Notes under the pieces: generated by a model
Databases searched by the model: none
What the model was told of the DNA's origin: nothing
What the model saw: the letters and a program-made list of their open reading frames with translations, nothing else
Made by a program: the position numbers and the translations under genes
Assembly: GCA_002751075.1 (NCBI GenBank)
Contig: NAOQ01000190.1
Span: 44,843 to 88,032, forward strand
From: Ichthyophonus hoferi
Taxonomy: Eukaryota > Opisthokonta > Ichthyosporea > Ichthyophonida > Ichthyophonidae
Length of the DNA stretch: 43,190 nt
Reading direction: 5' to 3'
Shown: piece by piece, positions 1 to 11,985 of the stretch
Layout: the number at the start of each line of letters is the position of its first letter
Position numbering within the stretch: position 1 is the stretch's first letter

Positions 1-130
1 AGTAGAGAAGAAGGAGGAGTGAGAGTACGCTCTACAGGCAACGGTTCGGATATATTAAACGTAGGAACACTGCCGAACAAAGGTGATTTTATGGATTCTT
101 CTTGTTTCTCCTCCCATTTTTTAGCGTCTA
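1..130 (-). CDS. possible partial exon at left window edge
   Basis: On the minus strand a strong acceptor (a pyrimidine run ending TTGTAG, AG at 131-132) is followed by an open frame to the window edge that reads DAKKWEEKQEESIKSP and then a Ser/Pro/Thr-rich stretch. Just upstream on the same strand, near 180-270, a frame reads GYSFVYFKSTQAGEWAEKF, which vaguely resembles an RNP1-type beta strand, but stop codons lie close upstream of it and I could not join it to this exon. The family is not recognised. It could be the 3' part of another minus-strand gene, or a far-downstream exon of the TENT5-ankyrin gene. Confidence 0.25.
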
Positions 131-299
131 CTACAAGAGAGGAAGAAGAATACTGTGAGCCGCGCATGCTTGGTCTAATATAACTTGAGGAGTAGTGAAA
201 TTCCTATGGAACTTCTCTGCCCATTCACCAGCCTGTGTAGACTTAAAATACACAAAACTATATCCACTCTAACGTATGGTTTACCCCTCCGTAGTTATC

Positions 300-3192
300 A
301 TGTATTTACGGTATTTCTGCCAAATTTCAGATGTGAGGCTCCTTAGAGTAACTTATTGTATGTCAGTTTCCTGTCGAAGACTGGTGAAATAAATTTAAAT
401 GGCATGTTTATTTTTACTTTAGTTGGTTTAATTTATATTAAAGTGTTTGTTTTATTATACCTACATAATTATTTTTTTATTTTTTTATTTTTATGGCGTT
501 TAATGAGGAAATCAGATAATTTCGATGATCTAGAATAAAATAACTAACTTCTTTGAAAATTCTACATGTAGCACCCACTCTGTGATAAAGCAATCCGTCA
601 TCTATCCAATAGAGGTTATCTATTATAATCTAGGTGCCTCCAAGATATACTGTCCAATAATATGTCGGATAGATAGACGGAGCATGAGAGCTTAATCGAC
701 AAGCCTCGATAAAATATTTCACCCGAACTTGAAATATTTGATGGGCGAAACTGCAATTGGCAATTATAACTCTACAACGATTACGATTAACAATCAATTG
801 CATTAAAAAATTTTAGTTGAGACCGCACTTGCACATTAAATATACAAGTAACAGCTGCAATTGCATATAGTAAGAGTATTATAAACTGTAGCAGTTCTAT
901 TGACTTGTACACAGCTGTCGGTGTCTCCTATCAAATAACTGATAATAGTTAATTTTGCTAGACCAATGTTAGTCACTTGATCGGATCTATCTTTAAGGCT
1001 CAGTTGGTGAGAGGCCCTATAGAAGGCCCATACCAACTCTAGGTAAATGGCTGTAATAATTATATCTCTGTTCTAATTCAGAAGTGATAGATACTTTGAT
1101 ACGCTTGGGTGTGAATGTGTAAATTGCACAATGAGGTCGATCAGTAAGGGGTGTTATATTACGATGTAAATAATAGCTATCGTCATTAATTAATGTAAAT
1201 AAGCTGCTCTCTTTGAGTTCCGAACAAGCGAGAGATCTGGACACTGATTATCATATAAGGATGTTATTTTTTTGGTTAACACCCGTATGGCTGTGTTCAA
1301 TTATCTAAATGGAACCAATCATAAATATTCTGATATTTTTATTGGCTAATACATGTCATAAAAGATAACAGAGGAGACCCACTAGGAATGGTTGATCTTA
1401 TCTCAGTAAGATTGTACTGTTTCCTTATCTGAATGGCTCCATTATAGCCGATTCACTAATGAAAGTGCTTGCACACTATGTGACAAAATCGATTTGAACC
1501 ATGCGTTTATTCAGACTTAACGATTTTGCAACAGAGAGAATATCTATATACCTTAGGCATTACCTCAAAATTCAATTACTGAAAATTAATTTAGTAGCCC
1601 TAAATCTTGCACCACAAGTTGGCCACTATATTTCATCTGTTCTTTCTCTGCCAGAAAACCCATGCGCTTCTGCTAGTACGGTATTTTCCAGCAAAAATGT
1701 GAAAGGCCACAAAAGCGAGAGTTTCAAAACCCCTGAGATACTTTAAAGTCTGTTACCTGACGTAGTTAAGTTTGCACCTTTCAGAACGTTAAAAATATTA
1801 AGCAGTCTTTTTTATTCGTGTTTCTATCTAACTCCTACAAAATAAAACGGCAAAATATAAATTGCTGTTACGATTGTAAATTATAAACGCTCGCATTCCA
1901 ATCGCTAATTCGATGCCATCACGGTATTCGCAAGGTTTGGACTAATGAGAGATTGCACAATACGATGGAGCTAACCAATGATCTACTCTGAAATTGGGAT
2001 GGTTAGATCCTTTTAGCTTTCTTATAGGTAAACAAAATGTAAAATACTATATATAATTATATATTATTAATTATTTACTCGGTAACCTAACAACGCACAT
2101 ATCATATGTATATTATGATTATTATAGTATACAATATGTTAATTAAGAGGAGCGTTAACTTGGTAATTTTATTGGGCGTATTGCTATCAGTAAACACGAA
2201 GCATCTGGCATACTACTTTATATGACCACAGATCACGTAATCAAAAAAATTAGAATCATGGTATTGCATATAGTACATATGATCAATATTAACATGCAAT
2301 GCTTTAAGTAGGATATGAATACCATAGATAGAATCAGATATATAGCTTACACGACCATACGGACTAGATATTCACTTAAAGGTGCTCATTATTATGAGGA
2401 ACCGGTAAGCAACAAAGCTGTTCACGTGAAAACACAATTATACAAGTTGTTTTTCTCTTGTGTCGCTTTATATAGACACCATTTTTGTAATTGAGCATCG
2501 AAAAGCAAGCCAGTGCTTCGATTAAATTCAAGTTCAAAAACTAATTTAAAATTAACTTTAAGCTTTCTATATAAATTTGTCGGATTCAAACTACATGGTA
2601 CCAACTAAAGTATATATATATATATATATACTTGGATTGGTGATTTGTAGGATGTACGCAAGAATCACCATATAACTATTTTGGATGTTATGACCTAGGT
2701 TTGGGGTAAGCCCAGTGTGCTATAGTACATTTAACAGAATGAACCCTACTTCCCAATAAGGGGTGTTCACTTTGTATGTGGATGTTAATACTGATTAAGA
2801 TGTCCAGCTGCCAATTCTACAAGTTTAGCAATCAATACAAAAATTGACAAACTACTATTTCAACAATTTAAATGATACCTTGAATTATTATCTAGTCCAT
2901 GGGCATTTTTCTCATTTTTGGTGATAACCCCTTATCTAACCCCACAAAAATATGACAGGGAGAAAGTGGACCTAGTGAAAAAAACTAATAATACGGATAT
3001 ATGTCAAAGACAACCGTGTACGTAAACAACTTCTTAAAGGAAGTTGCATTTGCAATGCATATCTGTGGCCAGACAGCCAGCAGAAAAACGGAATGCTACA
3101 AAAAGGCTATATTGCTATTACTTAAATATCTAACTAGTCCATTCCTTTTAAAAAAATACTAATACATAGAGCGTAAAAGGAAAACTAAACAC
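300..3192. other. non-coding stretch downstream of the TENT5-ankyrin gene
   Basis: I see no convincing gene. Open frames here are short and have no recognisable motif or splice support. The only clear repeat is a (TA)n run at 2611-2630. The stretch lies 3' of the minus-strand TENT5-ankyrin gene and could hold its 3' UTR or further exons. Confidence 0.5.
2611..2630. repeat. (TA)n microsatellite
   Basis: About ten uninterrupted TA units, read directly. Confidence 0.9.
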
Positions 3193-6100
3193 TTAACATA
3201 CCGAGACCGGTGTTGCCAGTCTATTCCCTGGCCCCTCCTCACAATCGCACTCTTTCCGACTTGATATTTCACAAGGTCGTAGCGAGTCCTCTACGCCCCC
3301 ATCATATAAGTTCTTCTTGCTTGATCGATAGTATGAACGATGAAGCAACCCACCCTTAGTACTACACAACGGAACCTCTGATGGTGCAGGTAAACCAGTT
3401 CGCTTGGCCTCCAATAGCTTAGTAACCCATTCATTGTGCACATGACGGGCTGACATCTCAGCTGTCTCACCCTCAGCTGTCTTCATGGTGTAGTCAGCTC
3501 CATGTTCTAAGAGAATCTTAACAACAGCACCATGATTGTGAAAGGCAGCATAGTGAAGAGCTGTATAGCGACCTAGCCCACCAGCCACGTTAACACTAGC
3601 TTTGTAGTGATTGAGCAGCATAAGCACAATTTGAATACGGCCATACTTGGAAGCCACCATAAGAAGGGTTTGCCCTTCACTTTTAGAGTTTCCAAAGAAA
3701 CCAAACTCGTCGACTTCCACAATACGCTTATCAAGGTATTCAGCTAGTTTTTCAGAATTGTCACCACCAGATATAACCTTGCGACACTCCCCAAAAAACA
3801 TCTCCTTGAGTTTATCTTTCTCTTTGTTGACATCACTCTTACTCCTCCTAAGAACATCACGTTCAGTCACTATATCGCTATCGCGTCCGCATCTCTGCTG
3901 TTGCATCTCTCTCTCCCGCCAAGTAGTAGTAGGCTTGTGATACGAGTTTATGCACATAGACACAGATAAAGACTCAACTAGTAAATTACGAGGGCGACCC
4001 ATAAAACTTTCAGGGACCAATCTACGTGTAACATTATTGGTCATCTCCTTAGGACAGATAGTAGCAAGAATGACACAGGAAGACAGAGGCAAGATCTTGG
4101 AGTTTGTGCTTTTGATGCTCCTGATCGGCAACGTAGGTTGGCCGATAACCACTGCATTATTACTGGGGGTGCTGATTTGTTGCTTCAGTGGCTCGGAATT
4201 AGATGAGCTAACTGTACAAGAAAACGCTGTTACTGGGGCAACAGCCACAGATACTAATGTTGGTACTACACATGCATTCTCCTTTTCATGGGTGGGTGAC
4301 GGTAATGCATTGGTACATGGTTCTACGGTTTTAATTGGTATAACAAAATGACTACTTTTGCCAGATGAGGGCGATGATGTCACAGACGAATCAGTGGAGC
4401 TATTATCTGATTCCATATTGCCCATAAGACATGCCGATGTGTACGAAATATCATGAAGGACAGGTGGAGGAGCCAAATGTGGGTCCACCCAACCTACTGA
4501 TGGTGGTCTTGGTCCAACAACAGCATGTTTTTGAGAAGAAAGTGATGGTGGAAGAATACGGTGAGTTTTGATTTGTGTAACTTGTGCTACAGAGGGCCTA
4601 GCTAGGGGCATGGGTGCCATCATATGTACTGGTCTAACAGGATGAGGAAAGCGACGTCCCTGTGGAGGAGAGGACACAGAACTAGGTGGATACCCAAATT
4701 GCACAGGGCCAAGTGGTAGATGTATATAAGATGGTTGGGGTTGGGCATGTGAAAGTACTGACTGATAGATTATACCGAGCATGTCAAAGGTTGCTCCCCA
4801 TGACCACGATGATACATTATGAGCATAATTGTCAATTGCATGTTGTACGTGTGATACAAAGTCCACCATTTGTTTCGAAGTCTCAAAACGGTGAGCGCGT
4901 AAGCTGGTATTAATTGCGTGATACTGCATTTCCACTGATGAAAAATCAATAAAAAACCGAGTACACATAGTAATTTCGAGCTTTACCAGCTCTGCATCTA
5001 ACATATCCGCTGGTACCTCATAGCCCTTAGCAAGTAACCGACAGTACTTGAGAAGACCGCCACCACGAACTTCTTCGGGAGATTTGATAGCTATAAGTCG
5101 ATTTTTTAAATGAGAAAATGCCTCATCGTAGTTATCATACATACATTGGACCTGATGATTGAACGAATATCATGAGTAAGTAAGTATTAAGACATAGCAC
5201 ATACATTGGACTCTATGGAGCAAGTAAACATAATGGTCACGTCAATAGCTAACTTTTGATAAAAGAACCAAAAAATGAATGAACAATAGTGGATAATAGA
5301 AAAAGAATTGGAAATGGATGGGTAAAATCGTATATTTCATATACATAGGTGCAGAAGTAAAAACCTGTACTATATTGAAGACTATACTCCAAGAGAATGA
5401 AATGGTGTACATAGATATAACCAAAAGAAAGGCTGGGGTATGTTAAATTATAAAATATGCCAGAGTAATAGAATGATATATTTACCTAAAAGCATATACA
5501 TATAATAAGACAACATAGACCTCAGAAAAAGTAAACAAAAATGAAAAAACGAAAATAGAATATATAATCCATGCTCTATATCACTGTGATATGCAAAGCA
5601 AGTTATCTAATCATATGGATTAGTACAGCACACGCATACCTCTACTTCCGGTAGGCAGGCACCTTCAATAATTTCTTCCAAATGAAGAATATTGTCATTT
5701 AAAATGATCTGGAATGAATCCATGGAAAATTCGCACTCTCTCCTAAGCGTATGAGCAAATTTAAATTCTAAATTGCGACCGTGATCATTTCGTAAGGAAA
5801 TAAGGGACCAGCAGTCGACATTGCCATGGTTATTATAAACCTTTACGAGTTTGCTAACGTAGCTTTGTTGTATTACTGAACTCGGAATATTTGCACTCTG
5901 TGGTGTGAAATCAACTGGAAAATTTTTGCGTAAACAATTCACCACTATATCCAGAAGAGTTTGAAAATGTTGGTGGGCGCGTACTAAGTCGAAATCTACA
6001 CAAAAACACAAGTCAAGATCACTGTAATTCTGAAAATGAACCTCATCTGGAACAAGAACAGCCGCTACGGTACTACCGTTTACTCTAATATCGAGAAGAT

Positions 6101-6793
6101 TAATATCTGTATGAGAAAGTTGTTCAGCTATGGACAAGCAAATATCTTGTGGTCTGTTAAGAGGGTAATGTCAGTTAATATGCCATTGAATATGAATGCA
6201 ATGATAATACCCCACCGTTGTGTAAAAAGATACTAAACCAAGAAAATTATTCTAAATTCTATTTCTAGTTAGCTACATACCAAAAAGTTGAAATGTAAAA
6301 TAGCACAAAAAGCAAGGGAATGTGGAGAGGGATTATTTTAAGATAAATTATAATTTGTTTCTAGATCATACTCAGAAAGCCAACATAAATAATTAAATAA
6401 TATGCATGCATTTCATAGAGAAGAAAGAGGTATGCTTCACTGTCGGCAAGTATTTTTAAAAACACGAAAAAGCACACATGCATATATGATGTTTTTTCTA
6501 CTGTAGGTAAAATAGTGGGTACGATACAAAAAATGCAAATTTTCTGTTCAATGAGTCACGTTTTACCACATAAAAAAGAAATAAATATACCATAATAAAG
6601 TGATAAGCTACGTAGCCTGAACTATAAACAAAATGGACTTAATCTTCTAGAAAAACAAGAATAATCACCTTATGTGCAAGGTCGGCAACGAGAAACCGCC
6701 ATCTACAACATAATATTCCCCTATTATTCTATGGAGTGCCACCAGTTGTTCTCCTTTTAAGAAGTGCTGAGAATGTGGATTTGAATCAACCAT
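3193..6793 (-). CDS. TENT5/FAM46-type nucleotidyltransferase fused to ankyrin repeats
   Basis: Minus-strand exons are 6669-6793, 5640-6153 and 3193-5151; phases 2 and 0 close to an 865-residue protein. Exon 1 has the family's N-terminal helix and PTL motif (GGFSLPTLHI). Exon 2 carries the nucleotidyltransferase core: NGST at residues 67-70, the metal-binding DLD at 87-89, a likely third carboxylate Glu171 in NLEFKF, then RRECEFSMDSFQI. Exon 3 continues the TENT5 core with YDNYDEAFSHLKNRL, EEVRGGGLLKY and CTRFFIDF, to about residue 345. The same uninterrupted exon then encodes a Pro/Ser/Thr-rich linker of some 340 residues and about three ankyrin repeats near 702-796 (GQTLLMVASKYG, TALHYAAFHNHG, VVKILLEHGADYT). 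TENT5 proteins are non-canonical poly(A) polymerases that lengthen mRNA tails; usual members are about 390 residues and end soon after the core. The family's ELKFVD motif is FKFAH here (Asp to His). The ankyrin part probably recruits a partner (inference). The C-terminus is uncertain because GTATGT precedes the stop codon. Confidence 0.88.
5139..5213. repeat. short direct repeat copying the exon 3 edge of the TENT5-ankyrin gene
   Basis: The 13 bases at 5139-5151, which are the first coding bases of exon 3 on the minus strand, recur at 5201-5213 inside the intron, 62 bp away. On the minus strand the copy is preceded by a CATAG and so resembles a second acceptor. Confidence 0.5.
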
Positions 6794-9700
6794 ACTCGTG
6801 TTTCTACTTAATCCAAGTGCAGCAGTCAAACTAGTCTTAAAAATATGTTCATATATTTTCTACGGAATTTTGTGTAGTTTATCGGTTATTTTAAAGAAAA
6901 GTGACGAAGAAGAAGTTGCGTGTTATGCTAAATTGAAGTCACAAATATAACGTATACTAAAGAGTGAGAAAAAAATTATACGTGCATTTCAACATGGGAA
7001 AGTCGCAAGTGAGCCGAGTGTTGGTGTAAAATTATATAGATGTGACATACACATACTAAGTTTGTATAGTCACTAAAAGAACTTTAAAAACTTAGATAAT
7101 AGATTAAATGGGGAAAAACTAAGAAGTAAAACGAAAAATATAGAAATAGAAAGAAAAGAAAAATAAAGATAAAACTATAAGTAAAAAAATACAAGCTGAT
7201 CTTACACGAATAGCTGGTGTATTTATTTGTTTATGTACCGTTTAAATTATTTATAAGAATTGCTTTAACGTTTTAGGGAACAACGAATTAATTCTGAGAT
7301 ATCAAACGATACTATTGGTCACTATATTTACTGATTAGCAAGGGCTATTGGTTAATGTAGCCTGATCCAAACTATTATAAAAGTAAATTAATGTATGATG
7401 TTAAGTCAATTAGGATGCAGATTGCTCAGTTACAGATCTTTGCAATTACCATATATGGAAATTGGATTATTTTTATTCCAAAAAATCAGGAAAAAAACGT
7501 GTAGATGAGAGCTTTAATTATTTTAATACTAAAATAAAAACAACCAAAAAAATAATATTGTATTTACGTTTCTTTGTTTTTTAAGGGTTTCTGGTGCTTT
7601 TTTTGGCTGTTGGAGTCAATTCGAATGGGCAGTATTTGCAGTTAGATTGTCAGAACAAAGTGGCCATTTGGGAAATTGATAGAAGCAATCCTGAAGAACA
7701 TGTTCAGCACAGTGCATAAAAAAAAAAACCCATACGCTCTTTTATTACGATCTAAATAATGGCTCAATCATGTGAAATGTTATGCAAATGCCTTTGATTA
7801 TGTACAATCGCTATGCATTGTGGTATTTTAACACATTAACCAATTGTTTTCTATAACAGTCAGAGATATCTATAGCCGCACTTTTTGAGTTATTATCTTG
7901 TAATCCTGGGCATTTTAATTCGTAAAAAAAAAATCATTAACGTTATTGCGTATATTTTAATTATCTAGTGAGAGTATAAAGGAATTGAGACAGTGTGGCC
8001 CAGATCGGACTGGCAAATTGATAGTGTCGAGACCCTGGTTGGTGTAAAAATTTAAGAAGTTATACCTCTCTCCAAATTATATGATTCTATTGGTGTGCGA
8101 TAAGTTGTCACGCGGCACTGCATTTTAATTGACTCAATTATATATTTCATTGGGATTTTTTCCAATTGTTTCACCAATACAAATGCAATACATAGGTATC
8201 ATGGATATACTTAGGTAAGTCCATTTTCAGCCAATGTGTGCCTATTTTCTTGGAAAGCCTTTTGATTCGGTATTGTAAACAATGGTCAAGTTTTTAATTA
8301 GTACATTAAAAGAACGCAATCGGAAGGTTTCGGTGGCAGCATTGGTCAAAGCATTAGTCAAAGCATTGGTCTGACACTATGACTGATCCCTTAATACGAT
8401 TGGTATTCGTCAACATGATCAACTGATGAGTTTGTTTGGAATTACCGATTTAGGGTAGGGCAGCAAACGGTATGGCATTTTCACTTTCACATCTGGTGGG
8501 TTTGTGTGAAAAAGATATAAATGCAGCATTGTCCCGCACGTTGTGTAATGGGTAATCATCTTGTCTTGCACTTTCTTGAACATCTAACAGAATATTATAT
8601 CATGAACACTCACCGTCATATATCAATTGTTCTAATTATGTAATGATATTAATTAAAATTTGTACAACCTATATGTTGGAAGCTAACGATCCCACTGGAC
8701 GTTGGTCACCTAATATCAACTTTAATAAAGTATACCAGCTAAGCCCAGACAGGCTATGGGCAAGCGTTTTATTTATAAACGTGATGTAAGAGTTTATATA
8801 AGTAGTTAAATCAGACATCAGCTCAATCTAAGTGGGTTATATTTTAGAGCATATTAAGAACAGCTATTTAAGTAAATTAATTGTCACAAATCTAAATACT
8901 TCTTTCAAACCAGTTAGGTGGAATTGTCTATGCAGACATATCCTAATGTGATTATGAAAGCCATTGTATGATTGTTGATGTCGATCACAATAGTTTTAAG
9001 GTTTTACACACTACCGACAGCGAATAAGGGAGCTTAGTGAAGTAAAAAATGTTGACTGTGGCCGAAGGAATTAAGTCAGCACAAGATCAAAAATGTAACT
9101 TTGTAAAATAGGCTAAAATCCAGTTGCAAACATGTCAACTGCAGATAACCTAATCCTTTGCTACACTACATGTGAGATCCTTATTTATTATACATATAAA
9201 TAGCGGATTGCAAAAATTAAAACTGTGTCCTCCGTTCTCCGCATTTAGTTACTATACTGGATTGAATTCTTAAATTCAAGCCAGTCAGTCTTCTGTTATT
9301 TTCTTTGACCAAATTTCTAATCGAAGTCATTGATAATAACTAAAACTTCGATTTGCACATCAATTATTTTTAATTGGCTGGACAGTCTTACCAGCTAGAG
9401 CATGGGCCCAACACATGTACTTACTATCCTGGTTGATCAGGTGAATTGCATGCTTGGGATTTCCATCGCGTAGAAACTACTTGACGGTATATTAAGTTGT
9501 TCCGAAGAAGTGGATCTTTGGGAAAAGATGAATCTATTTATTATTATAGGAAAGGGGGTTGCTTAAATAAGAAATATTACCTGACTGTCTGTTTGACTAT
9601 ACGTCTTATCCGCAGAATATTTTAAACTAACCTATCATCTAGAAGGCATAGATATTTTGGACGGTATTAAAAATATAATTGCACAAAAGTGTCAATTATA

Positions 9701-10670
9701 AAGCGCTAGGTACCTCTGTTTAATACCCATTTAAAGACAATGAGAAATCTAAATATATTTCCATGAAGTATATCTTTGAAAAAAATATGTAGCAATGACA
9801 TCAATCTTAAGATATATTTTATGGATAGACAGAAGTAAATATACAATATTAATTGAAATGATACACAATTTCCATTAGACACACAAGAGAGAAAATTGGG
9901 TAGGCCATGGTAGGGTAGGGTGTTTTATTTTATATTGACTGGTGCAATGGGATTATGGCAGTTAAGTTGGATTTCCATGTTATGATATCATATGATAGTC
10001 TAAGAAATTGCACAATCTTAAAAGGTAGAAACACAATGGTAAAGAATTGATTGTGGAGGTCCGTAAATTCTGAACCATGTCAGTAGCTTATCTCTAGATT
10101 GTAGGGGCAATCCGTATGTTACTCCTATACTTGTAACCATTATGTTTTACAGGCCTTTGCTTTTTCATTTTTTTTTATGCTTTTAATTATATTCTTCCCG
10201 GCATTTTAAATTAGCATTGTTGCCTTTTATTAGTCAAGCATTTTGAAATTATGTATTCTTTCAAAATTACTTAGACAGAAGTTCTGGATCAGTACGATTA
10301 AACATTCTAATTCACTGTGATTGCAGATACTGATGGTGAAATATGTCGAATATTTATAGCTGATGTTGGAAATAAGCACAAACAGAATTGGTTTCTGTAA
10401 CCTATAACCATTTATAATAGAGGAAGTACATAATAATCATAGCTATAAAAAGAAATATCTACATAAATTAAACACTCCTTTTCTAACAGTTTAGTTACAG
10501 TTAAAAGCAACTTTATTTCCAATGAGTTAAATGAAACTTGTTAGACGAAAGAAATCCTTATTGTGCAGGTTTTAACAAGCACCGGCGCCTCAAGTCTTGT
10601 CATTATCCAAGGTTTCTTCCAATAAATGGGAGAATCTCACATAAGTACATTGAGGAAAATGAAGCTTAAC
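6794..10670. other. gene-free intergenic stretch
   Basis: This lies between the start of the minus-strand TENT5-ankyrin gene and the inverted repeat. I found no coding exon, RNA gene or recognisable transposon protein. It is AT-rich with many short ATTGG/CCAAT words and one small tandem repeat at 8338-8371. Promoter elements for the gene to the left probably lie in its first few hundred bases, but I can point to no specific site. Confidence 0.5.
8338..8371. repeat. short tandem repeat, 12-bp unit x about 3
   Basis: The unit AAGCATTGGTCA is present in nearly three copies with one internal change. It contains an ATTGG word. No gene is nearby. Confidence 0.8.
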
Positions 10671-10674
10671 TGGT

Positions 10675-11985
10675 TGAGTATTTATTGTCAAAGTATGATA
10701 GAGTTTTATCTATGTGGGATAGGCCTCGACTTAAGGGATTAGACCGTCATTACATTGCACTAAGTGAGTGGTTAATTAATTGTAAATTGTGTTTAATAAT
10801 TAGTTACTAACCTCTCTATGATTGGTTAAGGTTATTTTTTAATTGGCAATGCATAACTGTTAAATAGCGATATCTTAGTTAATAGTCATGATTAATAACA
10901 ATCTCATTAGAGTATAGATAGAAGGTCGTAGGAACATTCCCCACACTTACAAAGTGGTTGTGGTCAGAATGAGAAACTCCTCTATCTTATACATACTTAT
11001 TAATAATTAAGCATAGGACTATTTAGTTTGGAAGAGGTTATAACAACACAAGTGTGGAAGGAGAAAGTCCCCAGTCCTACAAAAGCACTATTAGGNNNNN
11101 NNNNNNNNNNNNNNNNNNNNNNNNNNNNNNNNNNNNNNNNNNNNNNNNNNNNNNNNNNNNNNNNNNNNNNNNNNNNNNNNNNNNNNNNNNNNNNNNNNNN
11201 NNNNNNNNNNNNNNNNNNNNNNNNNNNNNNNNNNNNNNNNNNNNNNNNNNNNNNNNNNNNNNNNNNNNNNNNNNNNNNNNNNNNNNNNNNNNNNNNNNNN
11301 NNNNNNNNNNNNNNNNNNNNNNNNNNNNNNNNNNNNNNNNNNNNNNNNNNNNNNNNNNNNNNNNNNNNNNNNNNNNNNNNNNNNNNNNNNNNNNNNNNNN
11401 NNNNNNNNNNNNNNNNNNNNNNNNNNNNNNNNNNNNNNNNNNNNNNNNNNNNNNNNNNNNNNNNNNNNNNNNNNNNNNNNNNNNNNNNNNNNNNNNNNNN
11501 NNNNNNNNNNNNNNNNNNNNNNNNNNNNNNNNNNNNNNNNNNNNNNNNNNNNNNNNNNNNNCCCAATAGTGCCTTTGTAGGACTGGGGACTTTCTCCTTC
11601 CACACTTGTGTTGTCATAACCTTCCTCAAACTAAATAGTCCTATGATTAATTATTAATAACTACGTATAAGATAGGGGAGTTTCCCATTCTGCCCACAAC
11701 CACTTTGTAAGTGTGAGGAATGATCCTACGAACTTCTATCTATACTCTAATGAGGTCGTTTTTAATCATGACTATTAATTAAGACATCACTATTTAACAG
11801 TTATGTATTGCCAATGAAAAAGGTTTAACCTTAACCAATCATAAAGGGGTTAGTAACTAATTACTAAACACAATTTACAATTAATTAACCTCTCACTTAG
11901 AGCAATGTAACGACGGTCTAATACCTTAAGTCAAGGCCTGTCCCACATAAATAAAACTCTATCATACATTGACATTTATTAATAT
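10675..11985. repeat. long inverted repeat with a 466-N gap at its centre
   Basis: The sequence from about 10675 to 11095 is the reverse complement of 11562 to about 11985, at roughly 90% identity by eye, with small indels. Matches run right up to the run of Ns (for example GGAGAAAGTCCCCAGTCCTA on the left and its complement on the right). Outside these limits the similarity fades. Long near-palindromes are typical of fold-back elements or MITEs with long terminal inverted repeats, and they often break assemblies. Neither arm encodes a protein with a recognisable domain. The unsequenced centre could hold a loop, a transposase fragment, or little more than the rest of the palindrome. Confidence 0.85.
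11096..11561. other. assembly gap (466 N)
   Basis: An unbroken run of Ns. Open frames that cross it have no meaning. It sits exactly between the two arms of the inverted repeat. Confidence 0.99.

Noticed and set aside
3647-4351. Two plus-strand open frames of 97 and 133 codons
   Set aside because: They lie entirely antisense to the TENT5-ankyrin exon, whose protein has clear homology; these are frame shadows.
9426-9453. CCTGGTTGATC followed by GCATGCTTG, resembling the 5' end of 18S rRNA
   Set aside because: The match is short and interrupted, and nothing downstream resembles rRNA.
11000-11657. Long open frames crossing the gap on both strands
   Set aside because: They are open only because Ns were read through. 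Their matching ends merely reflect the inverted repeat arms.
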